Assembly (NCBI GenBank): GCA_022841505.1
Contig: JALHRK010000009.1
Span: 1 to 45,517, forward strand
Length of the DNA: 45,517 nt
Source: Saprospiraceae bacterium
Lineage (GTDB): Bacteria > Bacteroidota > Bacteroidia > Chitinophagales > Saprospiraceae
Reading direction: 5' to 3'
Shown here one piece after another: positions 9,055-18,347 of the stretch. Every line of letters starts with the position of its first letter. Positions within the stretch are counted from its first letter, which is position 1. A program made the translations under genes and the position numbers. The notes below the pieces were generated by a model, which saw only the letters and a program-made list of their open reading frames with translations, searched no databases and was not told the DNA's origin.

Positions 9055-9624
9055 AAAAATCCCCTCAAGAGATTTCTTAGGCTTTAGTTGATACTCCCAG
9101 GGAGAGGCTACCGTTGTTCTGCCGTAATGCGTTTCCGTAAGCCACTCCTGATATTGCTCAACAAGTTTACCGCGCCCAAAATAAGCCTTGATACGGGGGT
9201 CAAAAAGATAAAGCACAACAGCAACCGCGCCGAGGATGATCAGGAGATAAAGCAAAACACTTGTTACCTGTGCCGCACCTGATACCCAGCCAATGATATG
9301 CAAGGCTGTGACCCAGATCGTTGTAAACCAGATCGAGGGACGCGCCGTTAAATTGCCATAGGCAACCCATAACGATGCCAGCCCTAGAGCCAGAAAAATA
9401 ACGCCGTACAGAACAGCGTTAAATATTATCGCGTTTCGTAAGTCTTCTGACAATCGTATCCCGCCGCTGCTGCTCTGCTCGTTGGCGCTAAGTACGCCAT
9501 ATAGAAGTAAAGCACCGGGAACCCCTTGCCCCAAGCCTAAGAAAATATGAATAACTGCCACAATCCGACTAACAATTTTCGGATAGTTTGGTAAATCCCG
9601 AACTGCTGCAAGTGTGCTTTTCAT
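9046..9624 (-). CDS. Multi-TM hypothetical membrane protein
   Basis: Several hydrophobic helices (IVAVIHIFLGLGQGVPGALLLYGVL, AVLYGVIFLALGLASLWVAYG, SVLLYLLIILGAVAVVLYL). Probable start MKSTLAAV. Confidence 0.65.
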   Translation of the reverse strand: MKSTLAAVRDLPNYPKIVSRIVAVIHIFLGLGQGVPGALLLYGVLSANEQSSSGGIRLSEDLRNAIIFNAVLYGVIFLALGLASLWVAYGNLTARPSIWFTTIWVTALHIIGWVSGAAQVTSVLLYLLIILGAVAVVLYLFDPRIKAYFGRGKLVEQYQEWLTETHYGRTTVASPWEYQLKPKKSLEGIFSG

Positions 9625-9714
9625 TCTGCTCCCCTTCGTTAAATGTGAGATAAACACCAGCTCAAAAAGAAACGGGCGACTCTTCTAGCCGCCCATTTAT
9701 GCGAATGGTGGCGA

Positions 9715-9903
9715 TTAATTTCTCCGCCGCTGGTCGGCTTCCGCCCTTTCTCTTTCTCTGTGTTCGTTGACGAGATGCTGATGGCGCATCCAGTCATTGT
9801 TGCTTTTGGTTTGCGTCACTTCAGTGTGTTCTGTACGTTCCCTGCCGCGTCCCAAAAAGCCTGCTAGAAGCCCTCCAATAACGATGATGGCGATTACTTC
9901 CAT
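9715..9903 (-). CDS. Small single-TM protein
   Basis: MEVIAIIVIGGLLAGFLGRGRERTEHTEV..., one N-terminal TM segment and a charged tail. Confidence 0.5.
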   Translation of the reverse strand: MEVIAIIVIGGLLAGFLGRGRERTEHTEVTQTKSNNDWMRHQHLVNEHRERERAEADQRRRN

Positions 9904-10056
9904 TTTCCGTGCCTCCTTGTATTCATTAGCTTCTGAAAAAGGGTGGTGGGGCAAGCTTCGCGGGTTCGATGCTACGCAGTAGCCGGGCTGTCGCCCGCGT
10001 TCTGTGCCTATATTGCATATACACGATGGAACGGCCTGAATTTACCTAACCAAATA

Positions 10057-10084
10057 AAAAACTCTCCAGATTTGGAGAGTTTTT
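10057..10084. terminator. Bidirectional rho-independent-type terminator
   Basis: aaaaactctcca-gatt-tggagagttttt with A and T tracts. Confidence 0.8.
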
Positions 10085-10107
10085 CATCAAAGCAGAAGTG
10101 TTTCCCA

Positions 10108-11097
10108 TTACACAAAGCCCGCAAGGATTTCATCCACATCGCGTAATTTCCATTCCTTCAGTTTACTCGTGTCTTTTCCCTGAAAGCTCTTGAAGAAATT
10201 TTCCGCTTCCTGCTTGTCTTCATCATTGTCCAATACATAGTACAAGACCTGGAAAAAATTATTATAGAAATAGCTAGGTGTTTCCGCCATCACCTTAAAC
10301 TGGATAGGGATTCCTGTAGGTGTTTGGAATGTGACATAGCTATATTTAGTCACCTCGCGAACAAAGCGTTCCGATGATGTGAAAGAGTCCAGATACTTCG
10401 CACAGACATCATTCCACATAATCTCAAATCGGCGATAGTCGGGTGGGGTGAGTTGGCCGTCCCAACACTTAGGGTAGCGCTGCCAGAAGGGTTCGTGACG
10501 GCGATACAAGTTGGTCATTAAGAATAGGATGATTTGTCGTCTGTGTAAGCCGTCAATTTCCGCTATATCGGGTCCAAAATACCGAGTATTGAAGAAGAGT
10601 TCAAACAGGTTAAACATTCGTTCTTTCAGGAGGTTGGCTGCCACTTCATAACTACCGACAAACACAGCCGCAGCGGGGTTTATTGCCCATAAGTTATTGC
10701 GGTAATCAATAATAATTGCGGGATACGGATGTCGCTGGATTTCCTGATAATAGACTTCCAGAATTGAAGTAATCTGCTGTTTTGTGGGCAGCGGAGTGGG
10801 CTTAATGTATCCTGCCAATCCTGACCAATAGATTTCCTCCTCATACGGAATCTCTAATGCTGAGGCTAGAAAATGAAGATTATCTAATGCGATTTTGTTA
10901 TGTCCATTTTCCCACTTGCTTAAGGTCTTAGGGTCAAGCCTTGGTGCCTCTGGATTTGTTTTCCGCCTTTTTAAATTTACTTCATCGCAACAATCCAACT
11001 GGTTATACCCTCTAGCATCCCGCGCCATTTTCATGCGTTGCCCCAGAATTATCCATTCCGGCGGTTTTACACGCTTACCCGACTTCTTCAGTTTCAT
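10108..11097 (-). CDS. XRE-family HTH regulator with MmyB-like sensor domain
   Basis: N-terminal HTH (LGQRMKMARDARGYNQ...LDPKTLSKWENGHNKIALDNLHFLASAL) followed by YPAIIIDYRNNLWAINPAAA..., typical of MmyB-type regulators. Confidence 0.7.
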   Translation of the reverse strand: MKLKKSGKRVKPPEWIILGQRMKMARDARGYNQLDCCDEVNLKRRKTNPEAPRLDPKTLSKWENGHNKIALDNLHFLASALEIPYEEEIYWSGLAGYIKPTPLPTKQQITSILEVYYQEIQRHPYPAIIIDYRNNLWAINPAAAVFVGSYEVAANLLKERMFNLFELFFNTRYFGPDIAEIDGLHRRQIILFLMTNLYRRHEPFWQRYPKCWDGQLTPPDYRRFEIMWNDVCAKYLDSFTSSERFVREVTKYSYVTFQTPTGIPIQFKVMAETPSYFYNNFFQVLYYVLDNDEDKQEAENFFKSFQGKDTSKLKEWKLRDVDEILAGFV

Positions 11098-11293
11098 TAA
11101 ACCCCCTCGCACTACGAATTGCCGCGATTGTAGCGAGAGGGTGGCATTGATGCCACGTTGCTGATGCCACGGCTCAGATAACATGGGACTGTACTACGGG
11201 GTATGCAGCTGTATTCACAGGATATTACATTTTCAATATAGTGAGACAACGCAAGAAGTTGAGAACCCTATACTCGCTACACAGGAGGATGCT

Positions 11294-11983
11294 ATGTCCA
11301 GCTATCCGGTGTTTGAAAGTTTGTTGGTGCAAGGGACTACTGACGCAGAAATTTCGCTGTCCATCATCTTTGAGCGCAGCAAAGAGGATAAGGTTGATGT
11401 CGCTACCCATCTCTACGAGGAAATGAAACTCGCCGAAGAGACTGGGGACGTAGAAATCAGGGAGCAGATCGCCTACATACTCTTTAACCTCATTGTGTAC
11501 CACGCCCTGCGGAAATGGCTCAAAAACCTGTTAGCAGGAGTGGAAGTCACCCTCACTCCACAGGATGTCGAGGATTGGATTCAAGGTGCAGTTGAGAGAA
11601 TTTATGCCGGGCATCCCTCCCGCCGATTTCTGAATTGGGCTTTCTGCATTGCAAGATGGTACTGGATAGATAGGCTAAGGCGAATCCAGCGGGCAAAGAA
11701 TGAACAGGAATCCGGTGATTTCGAGACGCTTGATGAAATACTGGCGGATGAATCCATTAACCTGGAAGCCCTTGCTCAGTGGGAAGATACACAAGCATCG
11801 CTACTGCGTGCAATCCAAGAACCTGACGACATTTGGGTGCTGAAAGCAGTCGTTGCGGGTATTCCCTGGCACAATACCGCCGATATTGCGGCATGGACAC
11901 GTCTTTCTATACTCGCTGTCACCAAGAGCAAAGAACGAATCAAAAGAATCGCAAGGCGGCTGGGGAAGGGGGGGTTGCAGTAA
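11294..11983 (+). CDS. Sigma-70-like / ECF-type regulatory protein
   Basis: Region-2-like VEDWIQGAVERIYAG...FLNWAFCIARWYWIDRLRRIQRAKN and a C-terminal helical region with KERIKRIARRLG. Confidence 0.5.
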   Translation: MSSYPVFESLLVQGTTDAEISLSIIFERSKEDKVDVATHLYEEMKLAEETGDVEIREQIAYILFNLIVYHALRKWLKNLLAGVEVTLTPQDVEDWIQGAVERIYAGHPSRRFLNWAFCIARWYWIDRLRRIQRAKNEQESGDFETLDEILADESINLEALAQWEDTQASLLRAIQEPDDIWVLKAVVAGIPWHNTADIAAWTRLSILAVTKSKERIKRIARRLGKGGLQ

Positions 11984-12193
11984 ATGTGACCGTTTTATTG
12001 CATGGCTAAAGGGGATTTATGGAAATATCTTTACTTTTTTCCCAGTTTTCTCTACTCTGCTCCGCCGTTGCGGTGGTAATGTAGTAGTGAAGGCTGGGAA
12101 TGAGCAAGGGCGCAGGAGACAACAAGCAATCGCTCTACCTTCCCAACTTGACGAAAAACCGAGGAAACAGGTCAACTGTGGAAAGTACGCGCG

Positions 12194-12667
12194 ATGAAAG
12201 CAACCGACAAAGCGATTAGCGATTTAATAAAGAAAATGGAAACCGCGAAATACGAAGGTGATATGGTAATCACCGACGAGGAGATTAAAGAATGGATGGA
12301 AAAAGGCACGGCCTATCTTCAGTATGCGAAAGTGTATAACCTGCCTATCCCTGGACAGGACATGCTTAGACGCCTCTTCCGCCGGGAGGATAATATGAAA
12401 AGTCCATTGGGGAATCGCTTGCAGACTCATCTGAATGATCTTACCGAATCACTCGCAATCCAGCGAGAACTACTGGGTCTGACCGTTCATGATGTTGCCG
12501 AGAAAATCGTAGTAGAAACAGAATCATTGCGCTGGATTGAGAAAGGCTGCACCGACCCCAAAGAATTAGCGGGAATCATCGAAGCATGGGCAGATGTGCT
12601 TGGTTTAGATGGGAAAGCGTTTTTAAGCGCCGTCCCCGGCCAAACCCCATCCCGTGATCGCTCCTGA
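12194..12667 (+). CDS. XRE-like HTH domain protein
   Basis: 157 aa; LAIQRELLGLTVHDVAEKIVVETESLRWIEKG resembles a Cro/CI-type HTH. Confidence 0.55.
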   Translation: MKATDKAISDLIKKMETAKYEGDMVITDEEIKEWMEKGTAYLQYAKVYNLPIPGQDMLRRLFRREDNMKSPLGNRLQTHLNDLTESLAIQRELLGLTVHDVAEKIVVETESLRWIEKGCTDPKELAGIIEAWADVLGLDGKAFLSAVPGQTPSRDRS

Positions 12668-13081
12668 CAGATAGGGCAGGGCAAGTAGCCCATTGCCCGA
12701 CACCCCTCTATTTCGCCTTTAGAAGCCCATAAGGACGAATTCGAGATCAGAGCTACCACTTCGGCGCAGACTTTCGTTTTCGCGCTCTCCGTCAAATTAC
12801 GGCGTACTGAGAGCGCCTCCGCAATCACCCCCATCACTTTTCTTTTCAACAGCGGTTTTTTGTCCCCTGCACCTGTTCAGGTCAAGAGCGGCGCTCGGCG
12901 ATCAGCGGCGGGTTGTCCTGTTGCAGTTTTTCCCACACGGCGGATTTTCCTACGCCTTTAAGCCAGTGGTTGAGTTGGTTTAGATGGTCTTCTGTAGGTT
13001 CGCGCAGGAAAGGGCTGGCTGCATCGTCCGGGTCTCATTCATGGCCGTGCAGCCGGGGCGTTTCACTGATTTTACCCCTCA

Positions 13082-14143
13082 TTATAACCTTTTTTCGACT
13101 TCATCCAGCCATTGCCGCAAATGATCGACATCCTCTTGGGAAATTATTCCGTTCCCATGATGCAAAACCCGCCAAATTCGATTGAAAACCTGCTTATTTT
13201 TCTTATCTGCCAGGGGAGAGGCTGGTGGGGTAGGGGTATGCGATGAACTGTTCAGTACACTGAACAGTTTACTTTCCGGCCAATTTTCATCATCGGCCTG
13301 CGTCCAAATTTCGTCCGCGACGGCCAGGGTTTTGCGATAGGTGGTCAGTTGGCTGCGGCTGGTAATCGCCATGGTGGATAGTATCTTTTGCCCTTGTCCA
13401 TAGGGCATATCCAGATTAAGTACCTGAGCGTAATAAGCCCGGTCGCTCGGACATTCATAATGGGGCGTAAACGCCTGATTGGGATAGAAGGCCATCATCA
13501 AAATCGCATACTGCCTTGCCCGTCCGACAGCATTCAGGTTCTGCCGCGCGTTGTTCTCTGCCGCTTGCCGCCATACATCAATATGATCAACCACTCTAGC
13601 GGGGATATTTTCCCACTGTTGATCGTTGGTCAGCCAGCGCAACAGATGATAAGCAAGCCAGCGCCGTTCGCCCGTTTCCAGGCGATACGTTTCCTGATGT
13701 TTGGCAACCGTGATCGGGTTCGTCAAACCATCGCTGAAAATGCTGGCTGCCAAATCAGCCAGCGCTAGCAGGCTGGCTTCAATCGGCTCGGACTCCTCTG
13801 GTCGCTCGGACTCGGAATCCCCTATCACCAGATTGCGAAGGTCAATATCATGACCACACTCTGCTTGTGCCAGTTCCCACCACGCGGCTAACATTTCACT
13901 GACGGTGTTCGCTGTTCCACTCCATTGGAGACGGGCTGCCGAGGGAATCGTTCGTCGCGGCTGCGCCGGGTCTGGGTAAATATCGAAAATGGATAGCTTC
14001 TTGACTTTAATGCGGTCCGTACCCGTTAAATTGACCGTACCATATAATGCGGCATCGGCCTCCGTGACGGACCGGCTGGGTTCATCCCGCTGGAGAGGGT
14101 TATTCTTTGCAAACCGATAATTGCGATTGTCGCTTTCACTCAT
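13082..14143 (-). CDS. parB: ParB-like partition protein
   Basis: DPAQPRRTIP box, SIFSDGLTNPITVAKHQETYRLETGERRWLAYH, NARQNLNAVGRARQYA. Start overlaps the parA stop. Confidence 0.85.
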   Translation of the reverse strand: MSESDNRNYRFAKNNPLQRDEPSRSVTEADAALYGTVNLTGTDRIKVKKLSIFDIYPDPAQPRRTIPSAARLQWSGTANTVSEMLAAWWELAQAECGHDIDLRNLVIGDSESERPEESEPIEASLLALADLAASIFSDGLTNPITVAKHQETYRLETGERRWLAYHLLRWLTNDQQWENIPARVVDHIDVWRQAAENNARQNLNAVGRARQYAILMMAFYPNQAFTPHYECPSDRAYYAQVLNLDMPYGQGQKILSTMAITSRSQLTTYRKTLAVADEIWTQADDENWPESKLFSVLNSSSHTPTPPASPLADKKNKQVFNRIWRVLHHGNGIISQEDVDHLRQWLDEVEKRL

Positions 14144-14922
14144 GCAACCAAACCCTTTTGCACTCGTTCCACCAATGCCCAGGCTTCCATCGTCGCTTCA
14201 TGATCCGGAGCGTAAGCGAACAAGGTTTGATTTGCCCAGCTGCGCTCGACCCAAATCGTGCGTTGAGGGAGTGCAGGCCACGTAAACCTTTTGAACTTCT
14301 TCACCAAAATACTCAACCCGTAATCATGGGCATTCGTGTTTTGCCGATACAGGGTCGGCTGAACTCCCATAATTGTAATGCCGGGGCGGCCTTGAGTCTT
14401 TCGATCCGCGTTCATCGCTTCCGTATGTTTCACGGTTTCTGCCAAGCCCTCTAAGCTCAGAAACTCACATTCCGTTGGATAAACGATATGGTTGGCAGCA
14501 ATATAAATGCTGGCGTGAAGCATGGAGGGTGTCGGCGAGGTATCGATGACTACCACGTCCATATCCTTCTCCAATTCCTCCAGCCGATCTTTCAGCAATT
14601 CAGCATCGCTGATCACCATCGGAATGACGCGCGTTTCCACATTGGATGGCAGCACGTAAAGGCTCCCTTTAACGGTTTGACCGCCCGCATAATTCTCTAA
14701 TGGCGGAACCCGCAGCACGTCTTCAAACTCGGCTTCTCGAACCAACAAATTATAGAGACCTGGCTCTTTAGTCAGTCCCAGACTCATCGTGGCATGTCCC
14801 TGAGCATCCGCATCGAGCATTAAGGTTCGAAAGCCTTTAATCGCTAGACCCGCCGCAATATGCGTAGCCAACGTCGTTTTCCCGACGCCGCCTTTTTCAT
14901 TCACTACGATAATGACGTTCAT
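14140..14922 (-). CDS. parA: ParA-family partition ATPase
   Basis: MNVIIVVNEKGGVGKTTLATHIAAGLA (deviant Walker A), LMLDADAQGHATMSLGL, VVVIDTSPTPSML. Confidence 0.95.
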   Translation of the reverse strand: MNVIIVVNEKGGVGKTTLATHIAAGLAIKGFRTLMLDADAQGHATMSLGLTKEPGLYNLLVREAEFEDVLRVPPLENYAGGQTVKGSLYVLPSNVETRVIPMVISDAELLKDRLEELEKDMDVVVIDTSPTPSMLHASIYIAANHIVYPTECEFLSLEGLAETVKHTEAMNADRKTQGRPGITIMGVQPTLYRQNTNAHDYGLSILVKKFKRFTWPALPQRTIWVERSWANQTLFAYAPDHEATMEAWALVERVQKGLVA

Positions 14923-14987
14923 GCTGTTGTTCTCCTAAATTTCTAGCGTTCAAGCCATTGGATTGAGATAGTTACCTTCAAAATCCT

Positions 14988-15239
14988 CTATTCCGCCACA
15001 GTGGCACGGTATATCCATTCATACCCGATAGGGCCTGTGATTGATCGTTGATTCATTTCGATCAATCCCTTTTCCTTCAACAGTTCCAGCATATCCAAGT
15101 CGTAAGGCGTTAGGCGAGATTTTTCCAAAGCATCGCTTAACTGCCTTCTCGTAAGCCACTCGCCACTTGCTTTCTGTAACACTTCCAACATCTTTTCACC
15201 GTGAGAAGTAACACGAATGGGTGATTTTGATCGAGCCAT
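14988..15239 (-). CDS. Small winged-helix DNA-binding protein
   Basis: MARSKSPIRVTSHGEKMLEVLQKASGEWLTRRQLSDALEKSRLTPYDLDMLELLKEKGLIE resembles a wHTH; upstream of parA. Confidence 0.6.
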   Translation of the reverse strand: MARSKSPIRVTSHGEKMLEVLQKASGEWLTRRQLSDALEKSRLTPYDLDMLELLKEKGLIEMNQRSITGPIGYEWIYRATVAE

Positions 15240-15422
15240 AATCCGCGTTTCCAACAATACTATGTACGCACAGTGTATAGACTGTATCACGGCTGGATGG
15301 CTTCGTCAAGGAATGACCTTTGGATCGGCTGAGAGCCAGGCATTGCCGAACGGCTGACCGCGTATGGGCATATGGCCTCGGCAGAAGCCTTTTTCTTTTG
15401 GCGAACACAATTTCGAAAATGC

Positions 15423-15800
15423 CTCAAAACCGCCTCAGGAGCCCGCAGAAAAGGTTTTGAGATTTAGCGCTACCCTGGGTCCAGAAAAGCCTCAAACCCT
15501 TCTCAAAAGCAAAATACGGGTGATTCGGTAGCGACTGGTACCAGCGCATTACCGGTTCTCTTTTCTTTTCACGAGTCAAAAGAGAAAGAGGGTGATCCGA
15601 GAGTAGGGCGGCCTGTAGCACCCCATGTTATCCACAGCCAAACGCTAGCAACTACCGGTAAGAAGATATAGGTATCTTTATTATAGGTTTTAGGGGGTAG
15701 TGATCCACCGAACTTTTTGAGGGGAAAGGGGTGGCAATCCACCGAACCAGGGGGTAGCGATCCACCGAAGATAACTTTTCTTTTTCCCGGCTTATCCACC
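15423..15800. promoter_or_regulatory. Candidate vegetative origin (oriV)
   Basis: Inverted repeat ctcaaaacc/ggttttgag (15423-15431/15453-15461), DnaA box ttatccaca (15628-15636), AT-rich stretch 15660-15690, three 19-bp iteron-like repeats, second DnaA-like box ttatccacc (15792-15800). Adjacent to repA. Confidence 0.6.
15694..15769 (+). repeat. Three iteron-like direct repeats, consensus ggggtaGYgatccaccgaa
   Basis: 15694-15712 ggggtagtgatccaccgaa; 15728-15746 ggggtggcaatccaccgaa; 15751-15769 ggggtagcgatccaccgaa. Confidence 0.85.
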
Positions 15801-16718
15801 TTTTGAATTTGGCAATTTTACCAGTATGTTAGTCTTGGGGATCGGCGGCGGGGAGGCTTTTAGCAACAAGCCGCCCGGCACTTGTTCGATACGAGCACTC
15901 GGATATACCACCAACACCTGCCGTAGTGTCTGTCGCAGTTCACGTTTGAAATTTTTGGGATCGCTGTATTCCTGCCCGAACTGATCCCGCAAATTCGCCC
16001 AGCTCACCTTAACCCCCTCAGCCTTGCGAACACGGCATAGCCGATTTGCCAGCCAGGTGTAAACATCAATGGCAAGGGCGGAATGTTTGAGGGCGGCCAG
16101 AGCACGATGTTCCAGGGGAACGGGATATTCCAGAATGGTTTCGTAAAACGGCGCGCTCAAGGTGATTTTACCCGGCCAGAGCGTGGCTTGCTGTCCAGTG
16201 GGGTGCAGCCAGGCTTCGAACTTTTCTACCGGCTGCATGTTCAGGGTTTTCGGAATATTTCCCGTTGTATAGCCGAGTGTCAACCGACAAGCGGCCAGGG
16301 CCATGATCTGCTTGCGGGTCATGGCGTAGTTCTCGCCGTTGGTGTCGAGTCCGAGGGTTTTCATAAAATCGTGCGCAGAATGACCGATTTCGATTTCACG
16401 GGACTGCGTTCTCACCGCTTCGCTACAGATATGCACCATCATCAGCCGGGGCTTGACCCCGTAAGGGAGGGGCTGCTCCACGAACTGACGGCCATTGAAA
16501 AGCGCACCCGCTTCCAGGCGAAGCATCACGTGCCCGCTGCTGCGTTCAAAGGTACGAGTATCCATCTGCTTACGTGGCATCCCCACCTGACAGAACACTG
16601 AATGGAGAAATTCAAGTTGGTCGGGCTGCTCTTCCATGATCTTCGCGCCCGCCTCGACGATGCGCCGCGTAATATTCGACATACCCTGCTGTTGAGATGA
16701 CAAAGGCGGCAAGGACAT
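15792..16718 (-). CDS. repA: Plasmid replication initiator (RepA_C family-like)
   Basis: EQPLPYGVKPRLMMVHICSEAVRTQSREIEIGHSAHDFMKTLGL, characteristic of plasmid-encoded RepA proteins of the RepA_C type; adjacent iterons. Confidence 0.82.
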   Translation of the reverse strand: MSLPPLSSQQQGMSNITRRIVEAGAKIMEEQPDQLEFLHSVFCQVGMPRKQMDTRTFERSSGHVMLRLEAGALFNGRQFVEQPLPYGVKPRLMMVHICSEAVRTQSREIEIGHSAHDFMKTLGLDTNGENYAMTRKQIMALAACRLTLGYTTGNIPKTLNMQPVEKFEAWLHPTGQQATLWPGKITLSAPFYETILEYPVPLEHRALAALKHSALAIDVYTWLANRLCRVRKAEGVKVSWANLRDQFGQEYSDPKNFKRELRQTLRQVLVVYPSARIEQVPGGLLLKASPPPIPKTNILVKLPNSKGG

Positions 16719-16774
16719 TTCTCCTGGAGGTGGATTGCTTCATCAACCTGCCATATCTGCACCTTCTATGCCAG

Positions 16775-17572
16775 CTAAAACACGGAACAGCCATAAGCCT
16801 GATTGAGTTCCTTGTGCGCCGTGCGTCGCAGATAGTGAACGTGGCTCTTGGGCAATTCCAGACGCTCCATCAGCGTCTTCGCACTTTCGTATTGGGACAG
16901 GCTGCGCAGCGTCGCCGCCATACAATCTTTGCCTGCCGCTTCGTACTCTTCAATCAACCGCTGGAGTGGTTCTTCCTGCCCGGCACGCAGCTTCTCCTGC
17001 CACGTCATTTGGCGCGGGCGGAACAGCCCTAATTGTTCGCACAACTCTTCGCGCATGGGCTTGACCACGCTGGTCAACCACCAGCATTTCTTCGTCCCGC
17101 CACAACCCGCCAACTCCGCCGCGTCGTCCGGCGCGACGCTGGTGGTGATGTAATACAGCGCGACCAGGTGCTTCTGGCTGTGCATGTACTTTTCCGCCAT
17201 TTGGCGCATCGTCTGCTCAATATCGAGGCGGGTATCCACCGCTTCGGCGTACCGCGCATGGTCGATCAGGTGGCCGCGATCATAACCATCAATGATGAAG
17301 TCGTCTGGGTCGTTGCTGCGGGTCGCCAGGTCTTCCAGGTACATTTCCCGGCGATAAAACTTCTTATAGTGAGAGCTGCCCGAACGGTACATCACCCATT
17401 TGGTCGCGCCGCCCTGATCCATCTCCGCCAGCAGATCAGGTTGCTTGCTCAACTCTTCCCACAGCCGCATGAAACCATGCGCGATCATGTCGGGAATGTC
17501 CACCTCAACATAGCGATAGTAGCGCATCAGGCGATTGATTTTGGGCGTGAGCGAGTCGCGGATTTCCTCAAA
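16775..17572 (-). CDS. Sigma-factor-like regulatory protein
   Basis: MTFEEIRDSLTPKINRLMRYYRYVEVDIPDMIAHGFMRLWEELSKQ resembles sigma-70 region 2; C-terminal LMERLELPKSHVHYLRRTAHKELNQAYG resembles region 4. The track start is 17650. Confidence 0.5.
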   Translation of the reverse strand, partial: FEEIRDSLTPKINRLMRYYRYVEVDIPDMIAHGFMRLWEELSKQPDLLAEMDQGGATKWVMYRSGSSHYKKFYRREMYLEDLATRSNDPDDFIIDGYDRGHLIDHARYAEAVDTRLDIEQTMRQMAEKYMHSQKHLVALYYITTSVAPDDAAELAGCGGTKKCWWLTSVVKPMREELCEQLGLFRPRQMTWQEKLRAGQEEPLQRLIEEYEAAGKDCMAATLRSLSQYESAKTLMERLELPKSHVHYLRRTAHKELNQAYGCSVF

Positions 17573-17938
17573 CGTCATGCCGCCGTTCCAGCCAGTGGGG
17601 TAATGCGCCTCGCGAGGAAAAGGTCGAATTTGTGAGCGAAGTCCCGGCATTCATTTCCTCATCCTGGTGGAATTTGCAGGACAGGAGATAGAAGAGGGGA
17701 GGGGGCGTGTCAAATAAAAATCGAGGAAAGAAGGCTTCGAGGAAAGCGGTTGCCGATCCGTGCAAAGGAAAGCTTATTCCGGCGCTATTTTTGCCAGAAA
17801 ATTGCAGCGCTATTTAACCGATTCTCTTGTGGTTTTCTGGGGAAATTATTGGCCGATATTGTTGCAACATCTAGACTCGCCCGATTCAGGGGAGAAAAAA
17901 CCAAGATACCAGTAGATATCTTGGGCAAACCAATATTT

Positions 17939-18175
17939 TCATATACTCACCTTCAAGCGTCTCAGGCGAGCTAATTCACTGACAATCAAGTTGTCATCAT
18001 ATTGAAGTTGTTTGAGAATGATCGCAATCTGTCACTTCCGCCAGGACACTCGGCCTGAAACCGTTTCCTCAACCCACTGCACTTGGCCTAAGCGTTTGTC
18101 GTTAGCAAGCTGCAAAATCTCGAACTTGTTTCTCCAATGCTGGTCGGTGATAGAAACACGCAAATATGTAGTCGT
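17939..18175 (-). pseudogene. Decayed serine resolvase relic
   Basis: Manual translation TTYLRVSITDQHWRNKFEILQLANDKRLGQVQWVEETVSGRVSWRK*QIAIILKQLQYDDNLIVSELARLRRLKVSI* matches the N-terminal part of the intact resolvase at 31182-31811, with an internal TGA (18032-18034) and truncation. Confidence 0.88.
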
Positions 18176-18347
18176 TTGTGGTGTGTATAGGGTCTGCTAA
18201 AAAGTGGGGCAGCGCAACTTTTAGCAGCATAATAGCAGTGCTTATCAGTGAACAAAAGAAGTAGAAAAAACGGCAGATATAGTGGCTATCAACTTCGTAA
18301 ATTAGCCCTTAAAGGTGATTATCAACTAACTTACGAACCTTCCGAGA

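Noticed and set aside
12487-12849. 120-aa minus-strand ORF with a CPIC motif
   Set aside because: Mostly antisense to the better-supported HTH gene 12194-12667; the remaining part is too short to judge.
15569-15799. 76-aa minus-strand ORF (FGGSLPP repeats)
   Set aside because: The repeated FGGSLPP peptide is the translated iteron array of the candidate oriV.
18012-18200. 62-aa plus-strand ORF
   Set aside because: It is antisense to the decayed resolvase; its peptide mirrors the antisense shadow of the intact resolvase (ORF 31205-31471).
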